Notes under the pieces: generated by a model
Database searches by the model: none
Seen by the model: only the letters and a program-made list of their open reading frames with translations
What the model was told of the DNA's origin: nothing
Source of the DNA: RGIG2041 sp045537695
GTDB taxonomy: Bacteria > Bacillota > Clostridia > UBA1381 > UMGS1253
Reading direction: 5' to 3'
DNA length: 54,287 bases
Assembly (NCBI GenBank): GCA_045537695.1
Contig: JAZSQB010000075.1
Span: 1-54,287 of the forward strand
Shown here: one piece after another, positions 16,780-24,678 of the stretch
How the letters are laid out: every line of letters begins with the position of its first letter
How positions within the stretch are numbered: the stretch's first letter is position 1
Position numbers and translations under genes: made by a program

Positions 16780-17640
16780 CTATCTGATAATATGCTGCTT
16801 GCTTAATTTGTCCTTCAGCGTTGCATAAAAGCTTTTATTTTCCAGTTGGATAATACTGGTTTCATATGCTGATTTCTGAATTTGCAGGGTGTCGTTTTCC
16901 GTGAGTGTGCAGATGCTTCTGCCATCACAGCTGATAAATGTGCCTTCGCAGTCTTTGCGCACGACCTTCACCGTGAGTGTGTGTCCGAACGGCATCACAA
17001 TCGGGCGCGATTGCATATTGTGCGGACAAATCGGCGTCAGCAGCATTGCGGAAAGCTCCGGCGCTAAAATCGGACCGCCGGCGGAAAGGGAATAGGCGGT
17101 CGAGCCGGTTGCGGTGCTGACAATCACACCGTCTGCGACGAATTCGTCTAATAGTACATCGTCGTTATACACCTGCAGGCTTAAAAGCTTGGAAAAGGAT
17201 GCTCTGGAAATAACGATGTCATTGAGCGCATCAAAGCTTGCGTTTGACCGACCGGCGCGAATCAGCTCCGCATGGAGCATGCTGCGCTTTTCGATGCGGT
17301 AGTCGCCGGCGAGTAGTGCATTAATCGCTGTTGCCATATCCTCCGGCTCCACGGCGGCTAAAAAGCCGAGGTGACCTAAATTGATGCCGAGGATGGGCAC
17401 ATCGTATTTGGAAAGCTTCTCTGCCACGGCTAAAATACTGCCGTCGCCGCCGAGGACGATGGCGAAATCTGCTGTAGCATACAGTTGTTTTTCCGGCAGA
17501 AATTCCACGCCGTCTGCCGTTAACGCTGTTTTGTCAGACAGGCAGATTTGTGCCCGTCCGCCGAGCAGGGAAATCAGCTTTTTTGTATATGTACAATCTA
17601 TATCTCTTTGTTTATTTGGGATTACGGCTATGCGTTTCAT
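16780..17640 (-). CDS. nadK: NAD kinase
   Basis: This enzyme phosphorylates NAD to NADP. The 286-residue protein has the GGDGS motif (64-68), NLGHLGFLAAVEPED, the ATP/NAD-binding DGVIVSTATGSTAYSLSAGGPI stretch and the C-terminal HTLTVKVV strand. ATG 17640 is chosen for GAGGTG six bases upstream; an in-frame start at 17688 would lie inside the promoter. It leads the nadK-argR-recN-rseC-like operon. Confidence 0.96.
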   Translation of the reverse strand: MKRIAVIPNKQRDIDCTYTKKLISLLGGRAQICLSDKTALTADGVEFLPEKQLYATADFAIVLGGDGSILAVAEKLSKYDVPILGINLGHLGFLAAVEPEDMATAINALLAGDYRIEKRSMLHAELIRAGRSNASFDALNDIVISRASFSKLLSLQVYNDDVLLDEFVADGVIVSTATGSTAYSLSAGGPILAPELSAMLLTPICPHNMQSRPIVMPFGHTLTVKVVRKDCEGTFISCDGRSICTLTENDTLQIQKSAYETSIIQLENKSFYATLKDKLSKQHIIR

Positions 17641-17659
17641 ATACAACACCTCAACCTTA

Positions 17660-17688
17660 ATTATATATAATATCTTGCATAACTGCAA
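17660..17688 (-). promoter_or_regulatory. Promoter of nadK-argR-recN operon
   Basis: On the minus strand TTGCAG (17683-17688), 17 bases, TATAAT (17660-17665). Confidence 0.75.
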
Positions 17689-17694
17689 GAAGAA

Positions 17695-17712
17695 TTTGCA
17701 TAAAAATAAATT
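17695..17712. promoter_or_regulatory. Candidate ARG box upstream of nadK-argR
   Basis: TTTGCATAAAAATAAATT matches about ten of the twelve constrained positions of the general ArgR box TNTGNATWWWWATNCANA and lies just upstream of the -35 box. A/T-rich chance matches are easy, so this is weak evidence for argR autoregulation. Confidence 0.3.
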
Positions 17713-17956
17713 TTTGTGTATAAAGAAAACGACAAGAGGGCCAAAATTTTAGATCTATTAAAAGTCCGAATAAAGGGAAAGAATAAATGCGCGGGAATGT
17801 CGTAGGGGCGGATGTAAAATTGTTCTAATAGTGTTTTGCTAAAAAATTTAAATATTACTGATTTTTTTTGCGTACCCCCGATGCAACGCCGTTGTCATTT
17901 CGCCCGGCGCGGGCAGTTTATTTAAAAGTTCCATAGGAAGATCTCGGAATAAAAAA

Positions 17957-18031
17957 TGGCACCCCCGACCGGAGTCGAACCGATGACTAATCCTTAGGAG
18001 GGATTTGTTATATCCACTTAACTACGGGGGC
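17957..18031 (-). tRNA. tRNA-Arg (anticodon CCT)
   Basis: Read on the minus strand: acceptor GCCCCCG / CGGGGGT, anticodon stem AATCC/GGATT with loop CTCCTAA (anticodon CCT), T arm with GGTTCGACTCC, discriminator G and encoded CCA. A T-run (TTTTTTATT) follows the CCA and may terminate transcription. A promoter is not clear; TTGCAC - 17 - TAATTT upstream is possible. Confidence 0.95.
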
Positions 18032-18398
18032 AAAATTAAAATTATGTAATTATAAACGCGAGTGCAAACCTACGAACAAATCCCTCCGTTATAAAAAAGA
18101 TCTGAATCTTGTTTATTTTACTATGAAATTATGCTTCTGTCAAGCGGGAGAGAAGGAAAGTAAAGCATTTGCGGGACGTCGAGGTAGCCGTCCCTTACGG
18201 AATCATTTGGATTGTGCTTGTAGGTGGGTCTCCGTGCCCTCACGCGAAAATGATGTGAAATAACGGGCGGGCGTGGAAAAGAGCCCCTACGGCACGGATT
18301 ATAATTTTGGGTGTTACGGGCGGTTATTAACCGCCCGTAAATATTATACAACCTGGATGTCGGGTCTGTCGGCTGACACTGGAAACTTAAAACTAGTA
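18032..18398. other. Gene-free stretch with palindromic intergenic elements
   Basis: No gene is seen. The region holds several hairpins: GGGACG...CGTCCC (18173-18194), an ACGGGCGGGC / GCCCCTACGG unit (about 18263-18292), and a perfect 12-bp inverted repeat TTACGGGCGGTT - 3 bases - AACCGCCCGTAA (18314-18340) with no T-run. They resemble the elements at 22420-22492. A 13-base inverted copy of part of the tRNA-Arg anticodon arm also lies at about 18074-18086. Confidence 0.55.
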
Positions 18399-18427
18399 TT
18401 TACAAACGGATGATTGTGTGCTATACT
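18399..18427 (+). promoter_or_regulatory. tRNA-Pro promoter
   Basis: TTTACA (18399-18404), 17 bases, TATACT (18422-18427), ending 11 bases before the tRNA. Confidence 0.8.
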
Positions 18428-18438
18428 TATGTACATAT

Positions 18439-18514
18439 CGGGGTGTAGCGCAGTCGGTAGCGCACTAGACTGGGGGTCTAGGGGCCGCGTGTTCAAGTCA
18501 CGTCACTCCGACCA
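18439..18514 (+). tRNA. tRNA-Pro (anticodon GGG)
   Basis: Acceptor CGGGGTG / CACTCCG, D arm AGCGCAGTCGGTAGCGC, anticodon stem CTAGA/TCTAG with loop CTGGGGG (anticodon GGG), T arm CGTGTTCAAGTCACG, discriminator A and encoded CCA. Its 5' C is usual for bacterial tRNA-Pro. Confidence 0.96.
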
Positions 18515-18553
18515 AAACTCCTCGTACATCCGTACGGGGAGTTTTACGGATTA
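18515..18553 (+). terminator. Terminator after tRNA-Pro
   Basis: Stem AAACTCCTCGTAC - ATC - GTACGGGGAGTTT directly follows the CCA end. Confidence 0.8.
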
Positions 18554-18632
18554 CCGCTTCACTAAAATTGCATCCCTATTCTGATTGGAAGCAAAGTTTT
18601 ACTTGCTTCTATTTTATTTCTATTGCTTTTTG

Positions 18633-18661
18633 TTGAAAAAACACGAATTTTCTGTTATACT
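18633..18661 (+). promoter_or_regulatory. Promoter of the DUF3048 lipoprotein gene
   Basis: TTGAAA (18633-18638), 17 bases, TATACT (18656-18661). It rules out an in-frame start at 18623. Confidence 0.75.
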
Positions 18662-18709
18662 GTATTTGTAGCAAAAAAACTGCCCGATGGGCGGAGATGG
18701 GGGAGAACA

Positions 18710-19747
18710 ATGAAAAAATTACAGAGTTTGATTTTTGTGGTGTTGGTTTTGGTATTGGCGCTGACGGGTTGCGGCACACCAAAGAAAAATGGTCCGACAC
18801 CGGCAGAGCCGCCGGTAGCAGAGAAGCCGGCGCAGCCGGCACAGATAGATGCAGATATAAAAGCTTTTTTCGATACATATGTAAATACAACGGCGCGTCC
18901 GATTGCAGTGATGGTGGATAATGACGATGAAAATGCACGTCCGCAGGCGGGTCTCGATGAGGCATATCTGATTTATGAAATGGTTGTCGAAGGCGGTGCG
19001 ACAAGATTTATGGCACTGTTTAAAAATACGCAGACAAAAAACATTGGTCCGGTGCGCTCGTCGAGACATTACTTCTTGGATTATGCCTTGGAACAGGACG
19101 CCATCTATACACATTACGGCTGGAGTCCGAAGGCAGAGGCGGATATACCGGCGCTCGGCGTGAAAAACATTAATGGTGTAGCGGGAGGTGATGGTGGCGT
19201 GTTCTGGAGAGACGGAAAGTACACACGCGATTGGCACACTGCGTATACAAGCATAGAGAAGATTCAGAAACGAGCGGAACAGAAAAAGTATGCCACAGAA
19301 ACAGAGCGAAAAAACGGTATCGTTTATGCGACGGCATACATAACGCCGGAAAACGGCACAAAAGCGGAAAAGATTACACTGGCGTATTCGGGTAGTTATA
19401 CCACAGGGTATATCTACAATGCGGAAACGCAGATGTATGAAAAGACGATTTCCGGCAGGGCGCACAAAATGCAAAACGGCAATGTTGTAGCGCTGAAAAA
19501 CGTCATCGTGCTGCTAAACGGCGATACTGCACTTGGTGACGGCTCGGCAAGACGTAATATCAACACTGTCGGCAGCGGTAACGGGTATTACTATACGAAC
19601 GGTGTTTGCGAGAAAATTAAGTGGGCAAAGCCTTCGCGCAGCGGCAGCACTGTGTTTACAAAAGCGGACGGCACTGCGCTTGAAATCAATCCGGGCAAGA
19701 CCATTGTTAATATTATCAGCCCCGCCATTGGAGTAAGTATGCAATAG
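18710..19747 (+). CDS. DUF3048 domain lipoprotein (YerB-like)
   Basis: The 345-residue protein begins with a lipoprotein signal peptide and lipobox LTGC (cysteine near residue 20), a Pro/Ala-rich linker (PAEPPVAEKPAQPAQ), and then the DUF3048 core: RPIAVMVDNDDENARPQAGLDEAYLIYEMVVEGGATRF, KNIGPVRSSRHYFLDYALEQDAIYTHYGWSP. The family (YerB in Bacillus) is exported and of uncertain function; an association with the cell wall is an inference. ATG 18710 has GGGGAG four bases upstream and a promoter at 18633. It appears monocistronic. Confidence 0.88.
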   Translation: MKKLQSLIFVVLVLVLALTGCGTPKKNGPTPAEPPVAEKPAQPAQIDADIKAFFDTYVNTTARPIAVMVDNDDENARPQAGLDEAYLIYEMVVEGGATRFMALFKNTQTKNIGPVRSSRHYFLDYALEQDAIYTHYGWSPKAEADIPALGVKNINGVAGGDGGVFWRDGKYTRDWHTAYTSIEKIQKRAEQKKYATETERKNGIVYATAYITPENGTKAEKITLAYSGSYTTGYIYNAETQMYEKTISGRAHKMQNGNVVALKNVIVLLNGDTALGDGSARRNINTVGSGNGYYYTNGVCEKIKWAKPSRSGSTVFTKADGTALEINPGKTIVNIISPAIGVSMQ

Positions 19748-20099
19748 AAAACAATTAAAAGGGAATTGGGAATATTGAACAGGTTCGTTAAAAATGAACC
19801 ATGACAAAAAATCCCAATATCTGAAGTGACCCCAAAAGTCTAACTTTTTGGGGTTACTTCAGATGTTGGGATAAGCGAGGGGAGTCGAACACCTATAAAT
19901 CTAAAGACAGACCTTGGAAGACGGACAAACGCTTTCTCCTTCAACTGTCGAGAGCCGTGAGGCTGCCGTAGGAACAGTGGCTACATAGATTTGAAAGTAT
20001 TCTTGCACAGCGTACGCTTTCTGGTGCTTTGTGTTTGCGTTTCGTATAAACCCTTTTTAAAAGAAGTCATTTATTTTATACAACAATGGGGAAAATGGT
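19748..20099. other. Gene-free stretch with an IS-end-like palindrome
   Basis: No gene is seen. Bases 19811-19872 form a long hairpin whose arms read TGAAGTGACCCCAAAAGTC and, on the other strand, TGAAGTAACCCCAAAAAGTT; these resemble terminal repeats of IS3-family elements placed end to end. It could also act as a terminator for the DUF3048 gene. At 19874-19895 the minus strand has a T-arm-like GTGTTCGACTCC but no matching tRNA body. Confidence 0.5.
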
Positions 20100-20495
20100 A
20101 TGAAAATATTAGTAAAGAAAATTAAAAATGGTAGCGCGGTGATTGCTTTGCGCACAAAAGACGGGGAAGAACGTTGCTCGGCGGAACGCGGCATCAAGCC
20201 ACTTTTGATTTTGCTGGAAGATGCGTCTGCACCTTTGCACGGTGCAATTGTGGCAGATAAGGTGGTTGGCAAAGCGGCGGCGTTTTTGTTTGTGGTGGGA
20301 AAGGTAAAGCAGTTGCATGCGGTTGTGCTCAGCGTGCCGGCAAAGATGGTTTTGGAGCGCTATGGGATAGAATTTACCTATGACGAGCTGACGGACAAGA
20401 TTTTAAATAGGGATAAGACGGGTTTTTGTCCAATGGAGACCAAGGTTTGGGATATAGAAACACCACAAGAGGCGTATGGAGCGTTGAAGGGATGA
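20100..20495 (+). CDS. DUF1893 domain protein
   Basis: The 131-residue soluble protein matches the DUF1893 family pattern as I know it: an N-terminal strand-rich part, then GIKPLLILLEDASAPLHGAIVADKVVGKAAAFLFVVGKV, and a late FCPMETKVWDIETPQEAYGAL with one conserved Cys-Pro. Related folds bind nucleotides or zinc in deaminases, but no reaction is established for this family. GGGGA precedes ATG 20100. It is followed by its own terminator and stands alone. Confidence 0.8.
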   Translation: MKILVKKIKNGSAVIALRTKDGEERCSAERGIKPLLILLEDASAPLHGAIVADKVVGKAAAFLFVVGKVKQLHAVVLSVPAKMVLERYGIEFTYDELTDKILNRDKTGFCPMETKVWDIETPQEAYGALKG

Positions 20496-20611
20496 TGTGT
20501 ATGCAGCACAGAATACTGGAAAAACAGGGGAGAAGGTAAGTTTAATATGGCAAAGGTTGCAAAGTGGTTTGAGAAGTAGGGCGTGACGACTCGGCACGTC
20601 GTCAACGAATT

Positions 20612-20641
20612 TAAAAGGGATATTTTATACGGTCCTTTTTT
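20612..20641 (+). terminator. Terminator after the DUF1893 gene
   Basis: AAAAGGGA ... TCCTTTTTT hairpin with T-run. A second hairpin, TGACGAC - 7 bases - GTCGTCA (20584-20604), lies just upstream. An 8-bp CTACGAAA/TTTCGTAG hairpin follows at about 20653-20671. Confidence 0.6.
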
Positions 20642-20679
20642 GTCTACTTCAGCTACGAAAAAGTTTCGTAGGCGTTTTC

Positions 20680-20709
20680 TTGACTTTTTTATCCACTGTG
20701 TGATATGAT
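20680..20709 (+). promoter_or_regulatory. GH3 gene promoter
   Basis: TTGACT (20680-20685), 18 bases, TATGAT (20704-20709). Confidence 0.75.
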
Positions 20710-20742
20710 TTGTGTAAGCAAAAAATCAGGAGGAGAGCAGAT

Positions 20743-22368
20743 ATGATTAAAAAAATAATGTCTGAAATGACACTTAGAGAAAAAATCGGGCAGACAGCCA
20801 TGCCGAATCCGCGTTTTGTCGGTGAAGGTATTAAAGAATACGGCAGCCTCGGCGCATACTTTGCAGCCTACCCTTATACGGGTTTCTATCTGAATAAGGA
20901 GGATATGATTGACAAGGACGGCAATGTCTATACAGAGCCAAGCGATTCGGCAAAGGCAATCAAAGAAGCATCGGAAATGATTAAAATTCCGCTTTTGGTT
21001 TCCTGCGATTGTGAGCGTGGCGCAAAAGCAATGTATCAGGAATTCCATCAGATTGCCTCGAATATGGCGCTCGGTGCGGCAAGAAGCAAGGAACTTGCCC
21101 GCAAACGCGCCTATTACTGGGCAAGAGAGATAAAGAGTATGGGCGCAAACTGGCCATTCGGTCCGGTGGTTGACCTGCAGACGAACTTTTTCGACTTTAT
21201 GGGCGTACGCGTTATGTCTGACCAACCGGAAATCATCTGCGATTTGGTGCCTTCGATTATACAGGGTATTCACGATGCCGGTCTCGGCGTTTGCCCGAAG
21301 CACTTCCCGAGCAATCCGGGCAAGGATTACCGTGACGTGCATATCGCCAATTCGACAATTGAGTCCTCTTTAGAGGATTGGAGAGAAAGATGTAAACCGA
21401 TATGGAAAGCAGCGATGGATGCCGGCGCGGACGGTATTATGACCAGCCATGCAACATTCCCTGCCATAGAGCCGGGTCTTTCCAGAGGACAACCGATTCC
21501 AGGCGGCGCATCGAAAAATGTACTGGATTTGGCTCGCGTAGAGCTCGAGTACGACGGTGTTATCATCACGGATGACTGCGGTATGAAAGGTCTTTCTGCT
21601 GCCTTTGAATATGAAGATGTATATATCCAAAGCTTCAACGCCGGCAGCGATATTATACTGTTCTGTCGAAATGACTATATTGATGTTATGGAAAAGGCAG
21701 TTTTGGAAGGCAAGGTTTCTGAGGCACAGCTCGACAAGTCGGTGGAGCGTGTCTTGAAGCTGAAGCAGAAGCTTGGTCTGTTTGACGGCGTGGAAGTTGC
21801 GCCGAAGCTTACAGAGGAAGAGATAAAAGACTTTGAGCAGGTTGGCTACGAAATTGCGAAAAAAGGTCTTACATTGGTAACAAATCATACAAACACGATT
21901 CCGTTTGATGCGGCGAAGGCAAAGAAAGCGACCATTATCAACGTTTCGGTTGACCCGCGCTTTATAAAGGATTTAGAGCCGATGGTCGATGCGTTTGCCA
22001 AGTATGGCATTGAGGCGACCATTGTGGATGGACTGAAAAGTAAAGCGCATCTGAAGGAGATTGCGGATACCAACGATATTATCGTCTATGCATGTTTCCT
22101 GAAAGCAGGTTTTCAGGGCTTGCAGTGGTTCTCGCGTGTAGAAGATTTCAACACCTTGTTCCACAGCCTCTCCAGCGGTGCGGAAAAATCCGTTGTGGCA
22201 TCGTTTAGCTCGGCGTCGGTGTACTATAACTATTTTGAAAACACGCCGACCTATATTAACGCATATTCCAATTGCATTGGCACGATGCATGCCTTTGTAG
22301 ATGCGCTTATGGGTAAATTCGAAATGACGGGCACATCGCCGGTCGCAATGAAGCCGGAATTTAAATAA
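20743..22368 (+). CDS. Glycoside hydrolase family 3, NagZ-like
   Basis: The 541-residue cytoplasmic protein has no signal peptide. The N-terminal GH3 barrel carries VCPKHFP (KH at 186-187), then an unusual SNPGKDY loop and D198-V-H200, which fits the Asp-His acid/base dyad of NagZ-type beta-N-acetylglucosaminidases. The nucleophile region is VIITDDCGMKG (Asp 277 or 278). Residues from about 380 form a GH3 C-terminal-like domain. The normal KHFPGHG motif is altered, so substrate range is uncertain. GGAGG is nine bases before ATG 20743. It has its own promoter and terminator. A role in cell-wall sugar recycling would suit nagA in this window. Confidence 0.85.
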   Translation: MIKKIMSEMTLREKIGQTAMPNPRFVGEGIKEYGSLGAYFAAYPYTGFYLNKEDMIDKDGNVYTEPSDSAKAIKEASEMIKIPLLVSCDCERGAKAMYQEFHQIASNMALGAARSKELARKRAYYWAREIKSMGANWPFGPVVDLQTNFFDFMGVRVMSDQPEIICDLVPSIIQGIHDAGLGVCPKHFPSNPGKDYRDVHIANSTIESSLEDWRERCKPIWKAAMDAGADGIMTSHATFPAIEPGLSRGQPIPGGASKNVLDLARVELEYDGVIITDDCGMKGLSAAFEYEDVYIQSFNAGSDIILFCRNDYIDVMEKAVLEGKVSEAQLDKSVERVLKLKQKLGLFDGVEVAPKLTEEEIKDFEQVGYEIAKKGLTLVTNHTNTIPFDAAKAKKATIINVSVDPRFIKDLEPMVDAFAKYGIEATIVDGLKSKAHLKEIADTNDIIVYACFLKAGFQGLQWFSRVEDFNTLFHSLSSGAEKSVVASFSSASVYYNYFENTPTYINAYSNCIGTMHAFVDALMGKFEMTGTSPVAMKPEFK

Positions 22369-22372
22369 TAGG

Positions 22373-22405
22373 AAAAGAGAGCGTTCGCGAGAACGCTCTC
22401 TTTTA
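22373..22405 (+). terminator. Terminator after the GH3 gene
   Basis: AAAAGAGAGCGTTC - short loop - GAACGCTCTCTTTT, a near-perfect stem with T-run. Confidence 0.9.
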
Positions 22406-22419
22406 ATGGCAGAAATAAC

Positions 22420-22492
22420 GGGCGGATGTGGGCATCCGCCCCTACACGCATGATTGCAATGATACCGTAGGGGACGATGCCCATATCGTCCC
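22420..22492. repeat. Pair of REP-like palindromes
   Basis: Two hairpins, GGGCGGAT-GTGGGC-ATCCGCCC (22420-22441) and GGGACGAT-GCCCAT-ATCGTCCC (22471-22492), face each other through CCCCTAC and GTAGGGG. A half unit, GTAGGGGCGGATGT, stands at 17802-17815, and similar units are at 18173-18340. This looks like a dispersed intergenic repeat family. Confidence 0.65.
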
Positions 22493-22570
22493 GCAAAATA
22501 TGCTTGCACACAGCCGCAGCATGCGCATAAAAATCGCATGTTACGGCTATCTTACATTTTGGGGGAATGG

Positions 22571-22599
22571 TTGACAAAAATGGAAATATATTATACAAT
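22571..22599 (+). promoter_or_regulatory. Promoter of the topoisomerase operon
   Basis: TTGACA (22571-22576), 17 bases, TACAAT (22594-22599). Confidence 0.85.
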
Positions 22600-22690
22600 A
22601 TAAGGTGGTGTGAGCTATTTTGCACCGCAAGATACGCCAAGAAGAAGACCTTTCTTTGGCGAAAACTGCGATGAACAGGAGATTACATTC

Positions 22691-24664
22691 ATGGCAAAGA
22701 AATATGACAATACCAGTATAACTTCCCTAAAGGGCGCGGACCGTGTGCGTTTGCGTCCGGCGGTTATTTTCGGCTCGGACGGACTTGAGGGCTGCTGCCA
22801 CTCGTTTTTTGAAATTCTGTCCAACTCCATTGACGAGGCGAGAGAAGGGCACGGCGACCGCATTGAGGTTACACGCTTTTTAGATAAATCCATTGAGGTT
22901 GCCGACCATGGTCGCGGTATCCCGGTGGACTTTAACGAAAAGGAAAACCGCTATAACTGGGAGCTCGTCTTCTGCGAGCTGTATGCCGGCGGTAAATATA
23001 AGAACAATTCGGGCGAAAACTATCAGTACAGCTTGGGTCTTAACGGTCTTGGCAGCTGTGCGACGCAGTATTCCTCTGAGTATATGGACGTTACGGTTAT
23101 GCGTGACGGGCACAAATACAAGCTCCATTTTGAAAAGGGCGAAAATGTCGGCGGTCTGGAAAAAGAGCCGACCCGCTTTAAGCAGACGGGTTCGACCATC
23201 CGCTGGAAGCCGGATTTAGAGGTATTTACCGATATTGATATTCCGCTTGAATTTTATATGGAAACGCTGAAAAAGCAGGCGGTGGTGAACCCAAATCTGA
23301 CGTTTACGTTCTACAACGAAACCAAGGAGGGGATGGAGCTTTACGAGTTCTGTTACCCGAACGGTATCGTCGATTACATGAAGGAACGCGTGGGCGAAGG
23401 CGCGCTGACGGATGTGCAGTATGCCGAAGCAGAGCGCCGCGGTAAGGATCGTGAGGACAAGGAAGAATACAAGGTGAAGATGCAGGTGGCATTTTCCTTT
23501 AGCAATACGGCGCCGTTTCTGGAATATTACCACAACTCCAGTTTCCTTGAACACGGCGGCTCGCCGGATAAGGCGGTACGCAGTGCGTTCGTATCTTCGC
23601 TTGACCAGTATATCCGCCAGTCGGGCAAGTATCAGAAAAATGAATCCAAGATTACCTTTGTCGATGTAGCGGATTCGCTTGCGTTTGTATCGAGCTCCTT
23701 CTCGACGCAGACGAGTTATGAAAACCAGACAAAGAAGGCAATCAACAATAAATTTATTCAGGAAGCGATGACGGAGTTTTTACGTCAGCAGCTCGACATC
23801 TACTTAATCGAAAACAAGGCAGAGGCAGACAAGATTGCCGACCAGATGCTCATTAACAAGCGCAGCCGCGAAAGTGCGGAGCGCGCGAGAGTGAATACAA
23901 AGAAAAAACTGACGGGATCTATGGACGTTACCAACCGCGTACAGAAGTTTGTGGACTGCCGCTCGAAGGATGTGGAAAGACGCGAAGTCTACATCGTGGA
24001 GGGTGACTCGGCGCTCGGCTCCTGTAAGCAGGGGCGCGACGCGGAGTTCCAGGCAATTATCCCGATTCGCGGTAAAATCTTAAACTGCTTAAAGGCGGAC
24101 TATGACAAGATTTTTAAGAGCGAAATCATCACTGACCTTCTGCGCGTGCTCGGTTGCGGTGTTGAGGTACAGAATAAGCACAACAAGGAATTCAATAAAT
24201 TTGACCCCGACCTGCTTCGCTGGAACAAGGTCATCATCTGTACCGATGCCGATGTCGACGGCTATCAGATCCGCACGCTGGTGCTGACAATGATTTACCG
24301 TCTTGTACCGTCGCTGATTGAAATGGGCAAGGTTTACATTGCGGAATCGCCGCTCTTTGAAATCACGCACAAGGATGAAACCTATTTTGCCTATACCGAG
24401 GCAGAAAAGACGCAGATACTAGAAAAGCTGGAAGGCAAGAAGGTCAAAATTCAGCGCTCCAAAGGTCTTGGTGAAAATGAGCCGGAAATGATGTGGCAGA
24501 CGACCATGAATCCAGAAACGCGCCGCTTAATCCGCGTGGATGCGGCAGATATGGAAGAAACAGAAAAAATGTTTGATTTACTGCTCGGCGACAATCTGCA
24601 GGGCAGAAAAGACTATATTGCCGAAGTCGGTGAAGATTACATCGACATGGCAGACGTAAGCTAA
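22691..24664 (+). CDS. Type II topoisomerase subunit B (ParE/GyrB-like)
   Basis: This is the ATPase/TOPRIM subunit of a type II topoisomerase. The 657-residue protein has the GHKL motifs (SNSIDEA at about 44-50, DHGRGIPVD at 72-80, LGLNGLGS near 120), the transducer domain, the TOPRIM motif VEGDSALGSCKQGRDAEFQAI and the metal-binding CTDADVDG. ATG 22691 has AGGAG nine bases upstream. A GTG at 22610 is in frame but would be almost leaderless from the promoter. The divergent TOPRIM text (SCKQGRDAEFQ rather than SAKQGRDR.FQ) suggests the second topoisomerase of Clostridia rather than housekeeping gyrase. Confidence 0.92.
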   Translation: MAKKYDNTSITSLKGADRVRLRPAVIFGSDGLEGCCHSFFEILSNSIDEAREGHGDRIEVTRFLDKSIEVADHGRGIPVDFNEKENRYNWELVFCELYAGGKYKNNSGENYQYSLGLNGLGSCATQYSSEYMDVTVMRDGHKYKLHFEKGENVGGLEKEPTRFKQTGSTIRWKPDLEVFTDIDIPLEFYMETLKKQAVVNPNLTFTFYNETKEGMELYEFCYPNGIVDYMKERVGEGALTDVQYAEAERRGKDREDKEEYKVKMQVAFSFSNTAPFLEYYHNSSFLEHGGSPDKAVRSAFVSSLDQYIRQSGKYQKNESKITFVDVADSLAFVSSSFSTQTSYENQTKKAINNKFIQEAMTEFLRQQLDIYLIENKAEADKIADQMLINKRSRESAERARVNTKKKLTGSMDVTNRVQKFVDCRSKDVERREVYIVEGDSALGSCKQGRDAEFQAIIPIRGKILNCLKADYDKIFKSEIITDLLRVLGCGVEVQNKHNKEFNKFDPDLLRWNKVIICTDADVDGYQIRTLVLTMIYRLVPSLIEMGKVYIAESPLFEITHKDETYFAYTEAEKTQILEKLEGKKVKIQRSKGLGENEPEMMWQTTMNPETRRLIRVDAADMEETEKMFDLLLGDNLQGRKDYIAEVGEDYIDMADVS

Positions 24665-24678
24665 AGGAGGTGCGCAAA

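Noticed and set aside
19874..20060. tRNA or tmRNA gene on the minus strand
   Set aside because: Only a T-arm-like segment with a mismatch is present; no pairing acceptor, D arm or anticodon arm could be built.
22610..22690. 27-residue N-terminal extension of the topoisomerase B subunit from GTG 22610
   Set aside because: The predicted transcript starts about at 22606, leaving almost no leader, while ATG 22691 has a good ribosome site and begins the conserved domain.
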